DNA of 64,000 nucleotides from positions 124,001 to 188,000 of the forward strand of contig NZ_JAGJCF010000007.1 of NCBI RefSeq assembly GCF_017815135.1. Reading direction: 5' to 3'. The notes beneath the pieces were generated by a model that saw nothing but the letters and a program-made list of their open reading frames with translations, was not told the origin of the DNA and searched no databases. The number at the start of each line of letters is the position of its first letter. Positions within the stretch are counted from its first letter, which is position 1. Made by a program: the position numbers and the translations under genes. Below, one piece after another: positions 35,369-43,184 of this stretch. Source of the stretch: Jiella mangrovi. GTDB taxonomy: Bacteria > Pseudomonadota > Alphaproteobacteria > Rhizobiales > Rhizobiaceae.

Positions 35369-36331
35369 TCAGTAACCCTGGTTCTTCTTCTCTTCGTAGA
35401 TGGCCTTGGGATTGTCGGACTGCGTGTAGAGTTTCGATTCGGTCTGAATGAACTTCGGCGGCTCGGTGCCGTCGCTCTTGTAGGCTTCCAGCGCGTCGAA
35501 GGCGGGCCCGGCCATGTTCGGCGTCAGCTCGACAGTGGCGTTCGCCTCGCCGTTCTCCATGGCGAGGAAGATGTCCGGAACCGCGTCGATCGAGACGACG
35601 AGAATATCGGAGCCAGGCTTCAGACCGGCTTCCTTGATCGCCTGGATGGCGCCGACGGCCATGTCGTCATTGTGTGCGTAGAGCGCGCAGATGTCCTGGC
35701 CGCCGTTTTCGGCCTTGAGGAAGCTCTCCATGACCTCCTTGCCCTTGGTGCGGGTGAAATCGCCGGTCTGCGAGCGGACGATCTTCACGTTGTCATGGCC
35801 GGAGATCGCCTTTTCGAAGCCCGCCTTGCGCTTGATGGCCGGCGAGGAGCCGGTCGTGCCCTGCAGCTCGACGACGTTGCAGTCCTTGTCGCCGACTTCC
35901 TTCACCAGCCAGTCGCCGGCGACTTCGCCCTCATGCTCGAGGTCCGAGCCGACGGCGGTCAGATAAAGATCGTCGGACGAATCCACCTGCCGGTCGAGCA
36001 GCACCACCGGGATCTCGGCGTCCTTGGCCTCTTCCAGGACCTGGTCCCAGCCGGTCGCGACGACGGGCGCGAGCAGGATGGCATCCACACCTTGCGCGAT
36101 GAAGGAGCGGATCGCCTTGATCTGGTTTTCCTGCTTCTGCTGCGCATCGGCGAATTTCAGATCGATGCCGCGCTGTTCGGCCTGCTGCTTGGTCAGCGTC
36201 GTCTCGGCCGCACGCCAGCCCGATTCCGAGCCGATCTGCGAGAAGCCGACGGTCATGTCCGCCGCGGCCGCCGAACCCGCCATCAGGGCCGAAAGCGCCA
36301 CTGCGCCCGCGAGCGTCTTCAAATTCTTCAT
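35369..36331 (-). CDS. ytfQ: periplasmic sugar-binding protein, YtfQ-like (galactofuranose type)
   Basis: This 320-residue Peripla_BP_4 protein has a signal peptide (MKNLKTLAGAVALSALMAGSAAAAD, in part). Family landmarks are TVGFSQIGSESGWR, the TTLTKQQAEQRGIDLKFADA run (in part), DAILLAPVVATGWDQVLEEA and CALYAHNDDMAVGAIQAI. The N-terminal SQIGSESGWRAAET motif is characteristic of YtfQ and binds galactofuranose in E. coli. The ATG at 36331 follows GGGAGGA; an upstream ATG at 36454 is not used because it would hide the signal peptide. It is the first gene of the operon. Confidence 0.92.
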   Translation of the reverse strand: MKNLKTLAGAVALSALMAGSAAAADMTVGFSQIGSESGWRAAETTLTKQQAEQRGIDLKFADAQQKQENQIKAIRSFIAQGVDAILLAPVVATGWDQVLEEAKDAEIPVVLLDRQVDSSDDLYLTAVGSDLEHEGEVAGDWLVKEVGDKDCNVVELQGTTGSSPAIKRKAGFEKAISGHDNVKIVRSQTGDFTRTKGKEVMESFLKAENGGQDICALYAHNDDMAVGAIQAIKEAGLKPGSDILVVSIDAVPDIFLAMENGEANATVELTPNMAGPAFDALEAYKSDGTEPPKFIQTESKLYTQSDNPKAIYEEKKNQGY

Positions 36332-36378
36332 GATTTTCCTCCCGAAAACACCCGGCCTCCACACCGGATACGGAAAGG

Positions 36379-36400
36379 ATAATATTATATGATAAATGAT
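36379..36400 (-). promoter_or_regulatory. AT-rich promoter/operator candidate upstream of ytfQ
   Basis: ATAATATTAT at 36379-36388 is a perfect palindrome followed by ATGATAAATGAT, in an otherwise GC-rich region about 48 bases before the ytfQ ATG. It may be the -10 region and binding site of the GntR regulator encoded at the end of the operon. No binding evidence exists; the call rests on position and symmetry. Confidence 0.4.
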
Positions 36401-36476
36401 GTCCAGTGGTGCGCCGGTGGAAATTCGACCAGAGTACGAGAGGGCCGGCCGCAACCGAGGCGGGACCCGGACTACA

Positions 36477-36520
36477 GCATCGGCCCAAAAATCGGAATCG
36501 ATTTTCGGAAAGCACGATGC
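36477..36520. repeat. GCATCG...CGATGC intergenic palindrome
   Basis: The outer arms GCATCG (36477-36482) and CGATGC (36515-36520) enclose AAATCGGAATCGATTT. It is a relative of the element at 41805-41849, sharing the ATTTTCGGAAAG / TTTTCGGAAAA block. Confidence 0.55.
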
Positions 36521-36564
36521 GTGGATTCAATAAGTTAGAGCGTCCTTTGTGCGTCCATGTGGAC

Positions 36565-36798
36565 GCACGACATTCTCGTCGACCGGCGCATATCGAGTGC
36601 CTGACAGTCTGAGATTAGGCGTCCGCTTTTATCGCGCTCGTCATGCTCGGGCTCCGTCCCGAGCATCCAGTGTGCCGTTTAAGCTTCTGTTTCGTCGATA
36701 GTTTCTGGATTCTCGGGACGGGGCCCGAGAATGACGAAGCGTCGAATGGTGCGCCTTCTCGATCAAGTCGTGGCCGGCCCTCGAGGATCGTGTCGTGC
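36565..36798. repeat. ~235-base dispersed repeat, copy 1 (MITE-like)
   Basis: The element has terminal inverted repeats GCACGACA (36565-36572) and TGTCGTGC (36791-36798). Inside are two hairpin arms, at about 36649-36680 (CATGCTCGGG...) and 36705-36738 (CTGGATTCTCGGG...), which are also near-complements of each other. About nine in ten bases match the copies at 41.9 and 47.1 kb, in the same orientation. It is flanked by CGTCCATGTGGACGCACGA (36552-36570) and CGTCCATTCGGACGCACGG (36806-36824), possibly a target duplication, inside a TTAGAG...CTCTAA palindrome. Confidence 0.8.
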
Positions 36799-36891
36799 AC
36801 TGTTTCGTCCATTCGGACGCACGGATACTCTAATCGTCCGGGCGGGCTGCGAGCGGCGGAAACCTCGCCATGCCTGATGGCTGCGACCGGC

Positions 36892-37920
36892 TTACCGGCG
36901 GGGTGCCTGATCGACAAGCCTTGCGGGATCTTTCGCGCCGGTGGGGCCTTGCGGAACGTCGAACTTAACGAGCAGTGGCAGATGGTCGGATGCCGTCGCA
37001 GCCTGGCGCGTGACGCCATGCAGGCGGACGCCTTCGGAACTCAGGATATTGTCGATCGGCAGCCCGAGGAAGGGGCGCAGCGCCCCCGGCAGCCGGGTGG
37101 TCAGCCAGGTCGGGCCGATGCCCGGCGCAGGCGTCGTCGCGGACAGATCGGCATAGCGCTGGACCGTCGCGCTCCAGGGAGCGGCGTTGAAGTCGCCGGC
37201 GACGAGAAGCGGCTTCTTCAGATCCGGCAAGACCGTCGTCAGGCGCGCGATCTGGCGCTTCTGGCGATAGGGCCAGGGCCAGACGAGATGCTCCGAGACG
37301 ACCGTCAGGCCCGTCCCCTGCCCCAGATCGAGGCGCCGTGACAGGAACCCGTCCTCAGCCCGGCAGATCGCATCGTCCTCGCCGAACGGGATCTTCGACA
37401 GGATGGCGAGGCCGCCCTTGAAATCGCCGACGCCGCAAGAGGCGTCATGGGCGTATTTCGAGCGCAGGGGGCCGAGCGCGTCGGCCCAGCGCCGGTTGAT
37501 TTCCTGCAGCGTGACGATGTCGGGATCGAGCCGCGTGATCATCGCGATGGCCGGCGCGGGATCGGCATCGTAGCGCAGGTTCATCTGCAACAGCGTCAGC
37601 GGCCCGCGAGGCCCGGAGGCCGCCGTCGCGACCGCCGGATCGCTCGGGGGCTCTGCCGGTCGCGGCACGATGAAGGCCGAAACCGACAGGACGGCATAGG
37701 CGGCGACGGCCGCCGCCAGGATCGCCGCCAGAACGCGGCGCAGCGAAAGCAGCAACAGGGCGACGGCGAAAAGCGCAACCGTCAGATGAGCGCGAAACTG
37801 GCCGAGCGAATCGAAGAACGGAACCGTCTGCCCGAAGAAGCCGCAGACCAGCGCCGCCCCGAGAAGCAGCGCCAATCCAAGAGCGAGCGTTGCGAACAGG
37901 CGGTGGAGCGAGGTCTTCAA
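36892..37920 (-). CDS. endonuclease/exonuclease/phosphatase (EEP) family membrane protein
   Basis: The 342-residue protein has three or four hydrophobic helices in the first ~90 residues, followed by a DNase I-like EEP domain. Catalytic landmarks are LLQMNLRYDADP (Asn), DPDIVTLQEIN (metal-binding Glu), LLVAGDFNAAPWS (Asp/Asn) and the terminal TASDHLPLLV (Asp-His pair). This architecture places the catalytic domain outside the cytosolic membrane. Members act on phosphodiesters in lipids, nucleotides or DNA; the substrate here is unknown. It lies 16 bases downstream of the AMP nucleosidase stop and may be co-transcribed with it. Confidence 0.87.
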   Translation of the reverse strand: MKTSLHRLFATLALGLALLLGAALVCGFFGQTVPFFDSLGQFRAHLTVALFAVALLLLSLRRVLAAILAAAVAAYAVLSVSAFIVPRPAEPPSDPAVATAASGPRGPLTLLQMNLRYDADPAPAIAMITRLDPDIVTLQEINRRWADALGPLRSKYAHDASCGVGDFKGGLAILSKIPFGEDDAICRAEDGFLSRRLDLGQGTGLTVVSEHLVWPWPYRQKRQIARLTTVLPDLKKPLLVAGDFNAAPWSATVQRYADLSATTPAPGIGPTWLTTRLPGALRPFLGLPIDNILSSEGVRLHGVTRQAATASDHLPLLVKFDVPQGPTGAKDPARLVDQAPRR

Positions 37921-37936
37921 CTGGATGCGCCCGTCG

Positions 37937-39439
37937 TCACTGGAATGCGGTCTCGAAGAACGAGCGGAGCTTTCTCGAATGAACCCGCTCCGACGGCAGT
38001 TCGCTCATCAGTTCGAGGGCCCGCATCCCGATTTTCAGATGCTGCGAAACCTGCCGCCGATAGAATTCGGTCGCCATGCCGGGGAGCTTCAATTCGCCAT
38101 GAAGCGGCTTGTCGGAGACGCAGAGCAGCGTCCCGTAGGGCACCCGGAAGCGAAACCCGTTGGCGGCGATCGTCGCCGATTCCATATCGAGGGCGATCGC
38201 CCGGGATTGCGACAGCCGCTGCACCGGCTCGCGCTGGTCCCGAAGTTCCCAGTTGCGATTGTCGATCGTGGCGACCGTTCCGGTGCGCATGATGCGCTTC
38301 AGATCGTAGCCGGAAAGGCCGGTCACCTCCTCCACCGCCCGCTCCAGCGCCACCTGCACCTCCGCCAGCGCGGGGATCGGCACCCAGAGCGGCAGGTCGG
38401 CATCGAGAACGTGATCCTCGCGCACATAGGCATGGGCGAGAACGTAGTCGCCCAGCGCCTGCGAGTTGCGCAGGCCCGCGCAATGGCCGAGCATCAGCCA
38501 GGCATGGGGCCGCAGGACGGCGACGTGATCGGTGATGGTCTTGGCGTTGGAGGGCCCGACGCCGATGTTGATCATGGTGATGCCGCTGCCGTCGCGGCGG
38601 CACAGGTGATAGGCCGGCATCTGCGGCAGCCGCTGGGGCGCCAGACCCGAAATCGGCTCTTCGGACCAGGCCGGCGTCAAAAGATCGCCCGGTTCGACGA
38701 AGGCGTCGAAGCCCTCGCCGCCCCGGCGCATCATCTCGCGGGCCAGCACGCAGAACTCGTCGACATAGAACTGGTAGTTGGTGAACAGCACGAAGTTCTG
38801 GAAATGCTTCGGCCGCGTCGCCGTGTAATGGGCGAGGCGATGCAGGGAATAATCGACACGCTGGGCGGTGAAGGGGGCAAGCGGAAGCCGTTCGCCGGCC
38901 TTCGGTTCGAAGGTGCCGTTGACGATGCGATCGTCGGTGGCGCCGAGATCGGGCACGTCGAAGTAATCGCGCAAGGGGTGATCGAGCTTGTCGGCGAGCA
39001 CGCCGTCCACATAGACGCCATCGGGCAGCGCGAAATGCAGCGGGATCGGCGTCACGGAATCGCCGATGTGGATGGGCTGTCCGTGATTGCTCAAGAGCAG
39101 TTCGAGCTGCTCGGCGAGATAGCGGTCGAAGAGATCCGGCCGGGTGATCGTCGCGGCATAATCGCCCGGCAGAGGCACATGGCCGAAGGCCAGCCGCGAA
39201 TCGACACGGGCATGGGTGCGGGTGGTCAGCGAGACCTCGGGATAGAACGCCCGGTAGCGACAATCGGCCCGGGCGCTCTGCATGACCTTGTCGAACTTCG
39301 CCGCGACGAAGGCGACCGACCTGTCATAGAGGCGCTTCAGCTCGGCCACCGCCTCTTCGGCATCATGGAACGCCCGCGGCGGTACGGCCTCGGGGGTCTC
39401 GACTGGCAGGTGCTCGGTGGTCGCGTCGAAAGCTGTCAT
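37937..39439 (-). CDS. amn: AMP nucleosidase
   Basis: The 500-residue protein hydrolyses AMP to adenine and ribose 5-phosphate, a step in purine pool control. The N-terminal Amn-specific domain is visible in ADCRYRAFYPEVSLTTRTH. The phosphorylase-like C-terminal domain has ITMINIGVGPSNAKTITDH, WLMLGHCAGLRNSQ, IALDMESATIAANGFRF and LCVSDKPLHGELK. E. coli Amn is 484 residues, so the length fits. Start ATG at 39439. It is cytosolic, with no signal. The downstream EEP protein could act on related phospho-compounds, but that is a guess from position. Confidence 0.93.
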   Translation of the reverse strand: MTAFDATTEHLPVETPEAVPPRAFHDAEEAVAELKRLYDRSVAFVAAKFDKVMQSARADCRYRAFYPEVSLTTRTHARVDSRLAFGHVPLPGDYAATITRPDLFDRYLAEQLELLLSNHGQPIHIGDSVTPIPLHFALPDGVYVDGVLADKLDHPLRDYFDVPDLGATDDRIVNGTFEPKAGERLPLAPFTAQRVDYSLHRLAHYTATRPKHFQNFVLFTNYQFYVDEFCVLAREMMRRGGEGFDAFVEPGDLLTPAWSEEPISGLAPQRLPQMPAYHLCRRDGSGITMINIGVGPSNAKTITDHVAVLRPHAWLMLGHCAGLRNSQALGDYVLAHAYVREDHVLDADLPLWVPIPALAEVQVALERAVEEVTGLSGYDLKRIMRTGTVATIDNRNWELRDQREPVQRLSQSRAIALDMESATIAANGFRFRVPYGTLLCVSDKPLHGELKLPGMATEFYRRQVSQHLKIGMRALELMSELPSERVHSRKLRSFFETAFQ

Positions 39440-39488
39440 GGCCTGCTTGATATCTTCGGTCGATGGCGCCGGTAAGACGACGCTCTGG

Positions 39489-39683
39489 TCAGAAATGCGC
39501 CATCCCCGCCGAACCGCGGCGATTGATCCTGCACACCTTGCCGGAGGAATAGTCGCAGCTTCCGCCGCTGAGCGAGGCGACGAAGCTGGTCGGCGTGCCG
39601 GCCGTCGAGCCCTGAACCAGATAGCTCATCGCGATGCCGAAGAGGGCGATCAGGAGCGTGAGAACGACGAGGCGCTTGTACAT
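39489..39683 (-). CDS. small membrane-anchored hypothetical protein
   Basis: This 64-residue protein starts MYKRLVVLTLLIALFGIAMSYL, a single hydrophobic segment that could be a signal anchor. It is followed by a Ser/Gly-rich tail with two Cys (GGSCDYSSGKVCRINRRG) able to form a disulfide in the periplasm. The frame remains open to 39836, and an ATG at 39779 with AAGGCA nearby is an alternative, but it would bury the hydrophobic segment. It is probably a real small secreted or inner-membrane protein of unknown function. It lies 49 bases upstream of amn in the same direction. Confidence 0.55.
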   Translation of the reverse strand: MYKRLVVLTLLIALFGIAMSYLVQGSTAGTPTSFVASLSGGSCDYSSGKVCRINRRGSAGMAHF

Positions 39684-39880
39684 CTGGCGATCCGCTTTGC
39701 TTTGGCCGTGCCCATGGGCTTCAGCACCGATGATTCGGGATAGGCCATTTTTCGTGGGAATGCGACCTGAACGACACATGTCGTTGCCTTTTTTAGGCCA
39801 AACGGCGGTCGGCCCGCCTTGAAAGCTTCGTCGCATTCGGCTGTGGCGTGTCTTGCAATCGGCTGCTTACGCGAGGATTG

Positions 39881-39921
39881 CGTGTCGTTCGCGCGACACG
39901 AAGAAAGCGTGACGCTCACGC
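39881..39921. repeat. two tandem small palindromes
   Basis: CGTGTCG/CGACACG (39881-39900) and GCGTGA/TCACGC (39907-39921) are adjacent hairpins within similar CGCGACACGAA / CACGCGAAACA text, as if a ~25-base unit had been duplicated. Function unknown. Confidence 0.5.
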
Positions 39922-40135
39922 GAAACAATGCCGCAGACGTGATCGTCGCACCGAGGACGCGCCGAAGTTGGGCGGCGAGGGCGAACGAGCCGCAGCGCCG
40001 CAGGACGCTTCCGTGACCGGCTTTCGGAACTGCATTCGTCGGGAGAGGCTGAAGCGCCGGTCAAACCCGTTGCATTTTCAATCGCCAACCGGTCGCGGGC
40101 CGGTCCCGGAAAGCGCCGGTTTCGGCCGCGCTGCG

Positions 40136-40148
40136 AAAGAAAAAGGGT
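40136..40148 (-). terminator. T-rich end of the SRP RNA transcript
   Basis: Directly after the closing GGGAGG/CCTCCC stem of the RNA, the minus strand reads CCCTTTTTCTTT, so the terminal stem plus this run can act as an intrinsic terminator. Confidence 0.55.
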
Positions 40149-40245
40149 GGGAGGCTGGCACGGCGACCCGTGCCATAGCTCGTTGGGGCTGCTTCCTTCC
40201 GGACCTGACCCGGTTGGCGAGTGGCTCGTCCACCACCAACCTCCC
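40149..40245 (-). ncRNA. ffs: signal recognition particle 4.5S RNA
   Basis: On the minus strand the sequence contains the invariant GGTCAGGTCCGGAAGGAAGC apical region with the GGAA tetraloop and the asymmetric and symmetric internal loops that bind Ffh. The ends pair through GGGAGG and CCTCCC, giving one long hairpin of about 97 bases, the usual size of bacterial small SRP RNA. It binds Ffh to form the particle that targets membrane proteins co-translationally. Confidence 0.95.
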
Positions 40246-40250
40246 GGGGC

Positions 40251-40283
40251 TCCATATCGGGGAAAACGCCTCTAGATGCAAGC
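40251..40283 (-). promoter_or_regulatory. candidate promoter of the SRP RNA
   Basis: On the minus strand CTTGCA and GATATG lie about 18 bases apart, with the second ending a few bases before the RNA's 5' end. Spacing is right for a sigma-70 promoter but the match is only moderate. It overlaps the leader of the opposite-strand HIT gene. Confidence 0.35.
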
Positions 40284-40325
40284 GGGGTGACAAAAAGAAG
40301 ACCGCCGGGGAGGTACGCAACGACG

Positions 40326-40739
40326 ATGCGCCAGTTCAAACTCGATCCGCGCCTTGCGGCGGACACGGTCACGGTCGGAACACTCGGCCTTTGCCGGCTG
40401 CTTCTGATGAACGACCGGCGCTGGCCCTGGCTGATCCTGGTGCCCCAGCGAAGCGACGTCACCGAGGTCCACGACCTCACCCCGCTCGACCAGACGATGC
40501 TGACCTTCGAAACCTGTCTCGTCGCCAAGTCGCTGAAAAGCTTCTGCGGCGCCGACAAGATCAATGTCGGCGCGCTCGGCAACATGGTTGCCATGCTGCA
40601 CATCCATGTCATTGCCCGGCGCACCGGCGACCCAAACTGGCCGGGGCCGGTCTGGGGCTTTGGCCGCGGCGAGCCCTATGACGACCCGTCGCTCGAGAAA
40701 ATGCGAAACGACCTTGCGCAAGCCATCCTTTCGGTTTGA
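40326..40739 (+). CDS. HIT-family protein
   Basis: The 137-residue histidine-triad superfamily protein has the active-site strand LHIHVIARR, where H-x-H-x-x keeps the first two histidines and lacks the third, a form found in many bacterial HIT proteins. LLLMNDRRWPWLILVPQR and INVGALGNMV are also family-typical. Such proteins hydrolyse or bind nucleoside phosphoramidates or dinucleoside polyphosphates; activity with an incomplete triad is uncertain. GGGGAGG is about 12 bases before the ATG, so the spacing is loose. It is 52 bases upstream of nudC in the same direction and probably in one operon with this other nucleotide-cleaving enzyme. Confidence 0.88.
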   Translation: MRQFKLDPRLAADTVTVGTLGLCRLLLMNDRRWPWLILVPQRSDVTEVHDLTPLDQTMLTFETCLVAKSLKSFCGADKINVGALGNMVAMLHIHVIARRTGDPNWPGPVWGFGRGEPYDDPSLEKMRNDLAQAILSV

Positions 40740-40791
40740 AAGCCTTCCCGATGGCAATGACCGGCCTTGGGCCGCGGCAAGGAGAGCTTCG

Positions 40792-41787
40792 ATGAGCGAG
40801 ACCGAGAGGCAGGCGGGGCTGCGGCCGGAGATCAGCCGCAACACGGGCTTTTCGCGCAACGACCTGCGCCGCGACGGGGAGCTGAGGACGGCCGAGAGCC
40901 TATCTGCCGCGCTTGGCCATCCGGGCGCCTCGCTTCACCTCACGGCGGGTGAGAAATGGCTGGTGAAGACGGACGGGCCGGCGCTGTCGGCGGCGTTTTC
41001 GATCCCCGAGGCAAGAGCGCTCGGCGCCGATCTCGATCAGGCGATCCTGCTCGGCTTCGATGCGACCGACCGGCCGGTACTGGCGGCGATCGCCCCCCTG
41101 GAAGAGGACGCTCTGGATCCGGGGCTCGCCGCCATGAACCTGCGCGCCATCGCCATGGAGGCGCGGCTCGACCCGGAGATCGAAGGGCGCCTCGGCCAGG
41201 CCGCCCATCTCATCCAGTGGCATGGCAAGAACCGGTTCTGCGGCACCTGCGGCCAGCCGATGCGATCTGCCGCCGCCGGCTATCGCCGCGAATGCACCGC
41301 CTGCGACGCCGTCGTCTTTCCGCGCACCGATCCGGTCACGATCATGCTCGTGCATGACGGCAGGGATCGCTGCATCCTCGGCCGGCAACCGCGCTTTCCG
41401 GAAAACTTCTGGTCCTGCCTTGCCGGCTTCGTGGAACCGGGCGAGACGCTGGAGGACGCGGTACGCCGCGAGACGATGGAAGAGGCGGGCATCACCGTCG
41501 GCGAGGTGGCGTTCCACGCCTCCCAGCCCTGGCCGTTTCCCTGCAATCTGATGATCGGCTGCCTGGCGCTGGCGACGAGCGAGACGATCCATTTCGACGT
41601 CGACGAACTCGAGGCCTGCCGCTGGTTTTCCCGCGACGAGGTTCGCGCGATGCTCGAGGAACGGCATCCGGACGGGCTGCTGGTGCCCAAACCCTTCGCC
41701 ATCGCCCATCATCTGATCAAGGCCTTCGCCGAGGACGGGCCGCCGGCTGCCGGCTGCCGGCTGAAACCGCTCGACGCTCGGCGATGA
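40792..41787 (+). CDS. nudC: NADH pyrophosphatase / NAD-capped RNA decapping hydrolase NudC
   Basis: This 331-residue Nudix enzyme cleaves NADH or the NAD cap of RNA to NMN and AMP. The zinc ribbon (CGTCGQ and CTAC about 20 residues apart) and the Nudix box GFVEPGETLEDAVRRETMEE (followed by AG) are intact. The NudC-specific SQPWPFPCNLMIG (SQPWPFPxS type, with Asn after Cys here) follows. The ATG at 40792 has AAGGAGAG in front. It works in the cytosol, linked to NAD turnover and RNA decay. Confidence 0.94.
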   Translation: MSETERQAGLRPEISRNTGFSRNDLRRDGELRTAESLSAALGHPGASLHLTAGEKWLVKTDGPALSAAFSIPEARALGADLDQAILLGFDATDRPVLAAIAPLEEDALDPGLAAMNLRAIAMEARLDPEIEGRLGQAAHLIQWHGKNRFCGTCGQPMRSAAAGYRRECTACDAVVFPRTDPVTIMLVHDGRDRCILGRQPRFPENFWSCLAGFVEPGETLEDAVRRETMEEAGITVGEVAFHASQPWPFPCNLMIGCLALATSETIHFDVDELEACRWFSRDEVRAMLEERHPDGLLVPKPFAIAHHLIKAFAEDGPPAAGCRLKPLDARR

Positions 41788-41804
41788 GTGCGACGGCCGC
41801 GAGA

Positions 41805-41849
41805 GCATGATCGCGAAAAGTGAGAACCGGTTTTCGGAAAAGATCATGC
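41805..41849. repeat. GCATGATC...GATCATGC intergenic palindrome
   Basis: GCATGATC at 41805-41812 and GATCATGC at 41842-41849 are exact complements. Inner blocks GCGAAAA and TTTTCGG, and AACC/GGTT, also pair, so the 45 bases fold as one interrupted hairpin. This is a very widespread rhizobial-type intergenic element and may end nudC transcription. Confidence 0.75.
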
Positions 41850-41892
41850 CCCGTCAGAAGGAGAGAGCAGGAGGGTGAGCGAAGCTCCAGTG

Positions 41893-42129
41893 TGCGCGAC
41901 AGTCTCGTCCAGCGGCGCATATCGAGTGCCTGACAGTCTGAGATCAGGCGTCCGGTTTTGTCCCGCTCGTCATGCTCGGGCTCCGTCCCGAGCATCCAGT
42001 GCGCCGTTTAAGCCTCTGTTGTGTCGAACGTTTCTGGATTCTCGGGACGGGGCCCGAGAATGACGAAGCGTCGAATGCTGCGCCTTCTCGATCAAGCCGT
42101 GGCCGGCCATCGAGGATCGTGTCGCGCAC
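41893..42129. repeat. ~235-base dispersed repeat, copy 2 (MITE-like)
   Basis: The ends are GTGCGCGACA (41893-41902) and TGTCGCGCAC (42120-42129), a perfect 10-base terminal inverted repeat. The two internal hairpin arms start near 41968 and 42033. Outside the element, TGAGCCGAAGCTC (41876-41888) and TGAGCGAAGCTC (42132-42143) form a direct repeat with one extra base, as expected for an aged target duplication. Same orientation as copies 1 and 3. Confidence 0.82.
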
Positions 42130-42163
42130 GCTGAGCGAAGCTCATCTCATCCCGCTCTCGAGA

Positions 42164-42784
42164 TCAGCCGCCCTTCTTGGCATCCTTCGCGTCGATCGCC
42201 TCGAGACGCTCCTGCATGCGCTGCAGCTGTTCGCGCATGGATTTGAGGTCGTCGTCCCGGCCATGCGCCGAACTGCCGTTTGCGCGCGAATCGCCGTCGG
42301 AACTCCCCTCCTCGACGTCCCCGAGGGCCCCGGCGACGAAGGGATTGAACATCGTCATGGCGCGGCGGAACATTTCGGTGTTGCGGCGAACCTGCGCTTC
42401 CATCAGCTTGATCGGCGTCTGCGTCATGGCGCCGGTCATCTGCTCGCGAAAGGATTCCTGCTCCTTGGCGAAAGCCGACATGGAATGTTCCAGATAGCCG
42501 GGAATCACCATCTGCATCTGATCGCCGTAAAAGCGGATCAGCTGGCGCAGGAAGGCGATCGGCATCAGGTTCTGCCCGCCCTTGTTCTCCTGCTCGAAGA
42601 TGATCTGGGTGAGCACCGAATGGGTGATGTCCTCGCCCGTCTTGGCGTCCTGAACGGTGAATTCCTCGTTGTTCTTGACCATCGCCGCGAGGTTTTCGAG
42701 CGTGACGTAAGTGCTGGTCCCGGTGTTGTAGAGACGCCGGTTCGCGTATTTCTTGATGACCGTCGTTTCCTCGTTTCTGGCCAT
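42164..42784 (-). CDS. phaR: polyhydroxyalkanoate synthesis repressor PhaR
   Basis: The 206-residue protein has the N-terminal DNA-binding PHB accumulation domain (TVIKKYANRRLYNTGTSTYV, then LENLAAMVK) and the central PHB_acc domain (LMPIAFLRQLIRFYGDQMQM, then VIPGYLEHSMSAFAKEQ). A charged coiled-coil C-terminus (LKSMREQLQRMQERLEAID) is likely to mediate oligomers. It senses PHB granules and represses phasin and biosynthesis genes, and in rhizobia also affects carbon flow (AniA). The ATG at 42784 follows GGGAG; an upstream ATG at 42817 is not needed. It is divergent from phaA. Confidence 0.94.
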   Translation of the reverse strand: MARNEETTVIKKYANRRLYNTGTSTYVTLENLAAMVKNNEEFTVQDAKTGEDITHSVLTQIIFEQENKGGQNLMPIAFLRQLIRFYGDQMQMVIPGYLEHSMSAFAKEQESFREQMTGAMTQTPIKLMEAQVRRNTEMFRRAMTMFNPFVAGALGDVEEGSSDGDSRANGSSAHGRDDDLKSMREQLQRMQERLEAIDAKDAKKGG

Positions 42785-43184
42785 GAAAAACTCCCTGAGA
42801 AACGCCAACCGTTGCAAAGCGCCGCGCTTTTGTGCGACCGCTCATGTGCGGCGCATAAATGATAGGCACAGATCGCAGCAATTTCCAAATCCTTCGCAGT
42901 GTTGCGACAGGGTTTTTGCATTGGCGAAACGGCCGCCTGCTTGAAAGCGTCTGTCGGCGCACCCGGCCTTCGAACGATCGCCCTGCCTCGGCTCGGCCGG
43001 GCCTTCCCGACATCGGCCATGCGCCGCGCTGTCGCACGCCAAAGCCATTGATGCGGCTCTCGAACACACGCAGCGATTTGAAAGGCTTGTGAGAAGCGAC
43101 CGCCGATCTGGCCTGTCGCCCCTTTCGGCGTTGCGCCGAAGCCCTATCTCTTCGCCGAACACGCAAAAGGCGGAGGAAATGACG
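42785..43184. other. 400-base divergent promoter region phaR/phaA
   Basis: No gene is supported. It contains the palindrome at 42816-42830 near phaR, an AT-richer stretch around 42855-42920 and a TTGC-rich segment near 42900 that may bind PhaR, then the phaA leader. Confidence 0.6.
42816..42830. promoter_or_regulatory. palindrome before phaR, candidate PhaR operator
   Basis: AAAGCGC-C-GCGCTTT is a perfect dyad with TTGC just outside its left arm, 32 bases before the phaR ATG. PhaR/AniA regulators act on their own promoters, so autoregulation is plausible. The sequence does not match a single fixed consensus, so the call is tentative. Confidence 0.4.

Larger units (their letters stand above)
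36332..36891. other. 560-base intergenic region built mostly of nested repeats
   Basis: No gene is supported. From left to right: the ytfQ promoter, a GCATCG...CGATGC palindrome (36477-36520), the left part of a TTAGAG...CTCTAA element (36535 on), a ~235-base repeat inserted in it (36565-36798), and the right part of the broken element (to 36833). An open frame on the minus strand here is an artefact of the repeat. Confidence 0.75.
39684..40148. other. 465-base intergenic region upstream of the SRP RNA end
   Basis: No gene is supported. It holds two tandem hairpins at 39881-39921 and the A-run (T-run on the minus strand) that ends the SRP RNA at its right edge. Open frames crossing it have no coding features. 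Confidence 0.6.
41788..42163. other. 376-base intergenic region filled by two repeats
   Basis: No gene lies between nudC and phaR (convergent). It contains the GCATGATC palindrome at 41805-41849 and the second copy of the ~235-base repeat at 41893-42129. Confidence 0.75.

Noticed and set aside
36615-37019. Minus-strand open frame whose C-terminal ~60 residues recur at 41944-42129 and 47105-47350
   Set aside because: The shared part is simply the translation of the ~235-base repeat; the frame has no ribosome site, the upstream parts differ and the repeat's hairpins explain the conservation. A repeat artefact, not a protein family.
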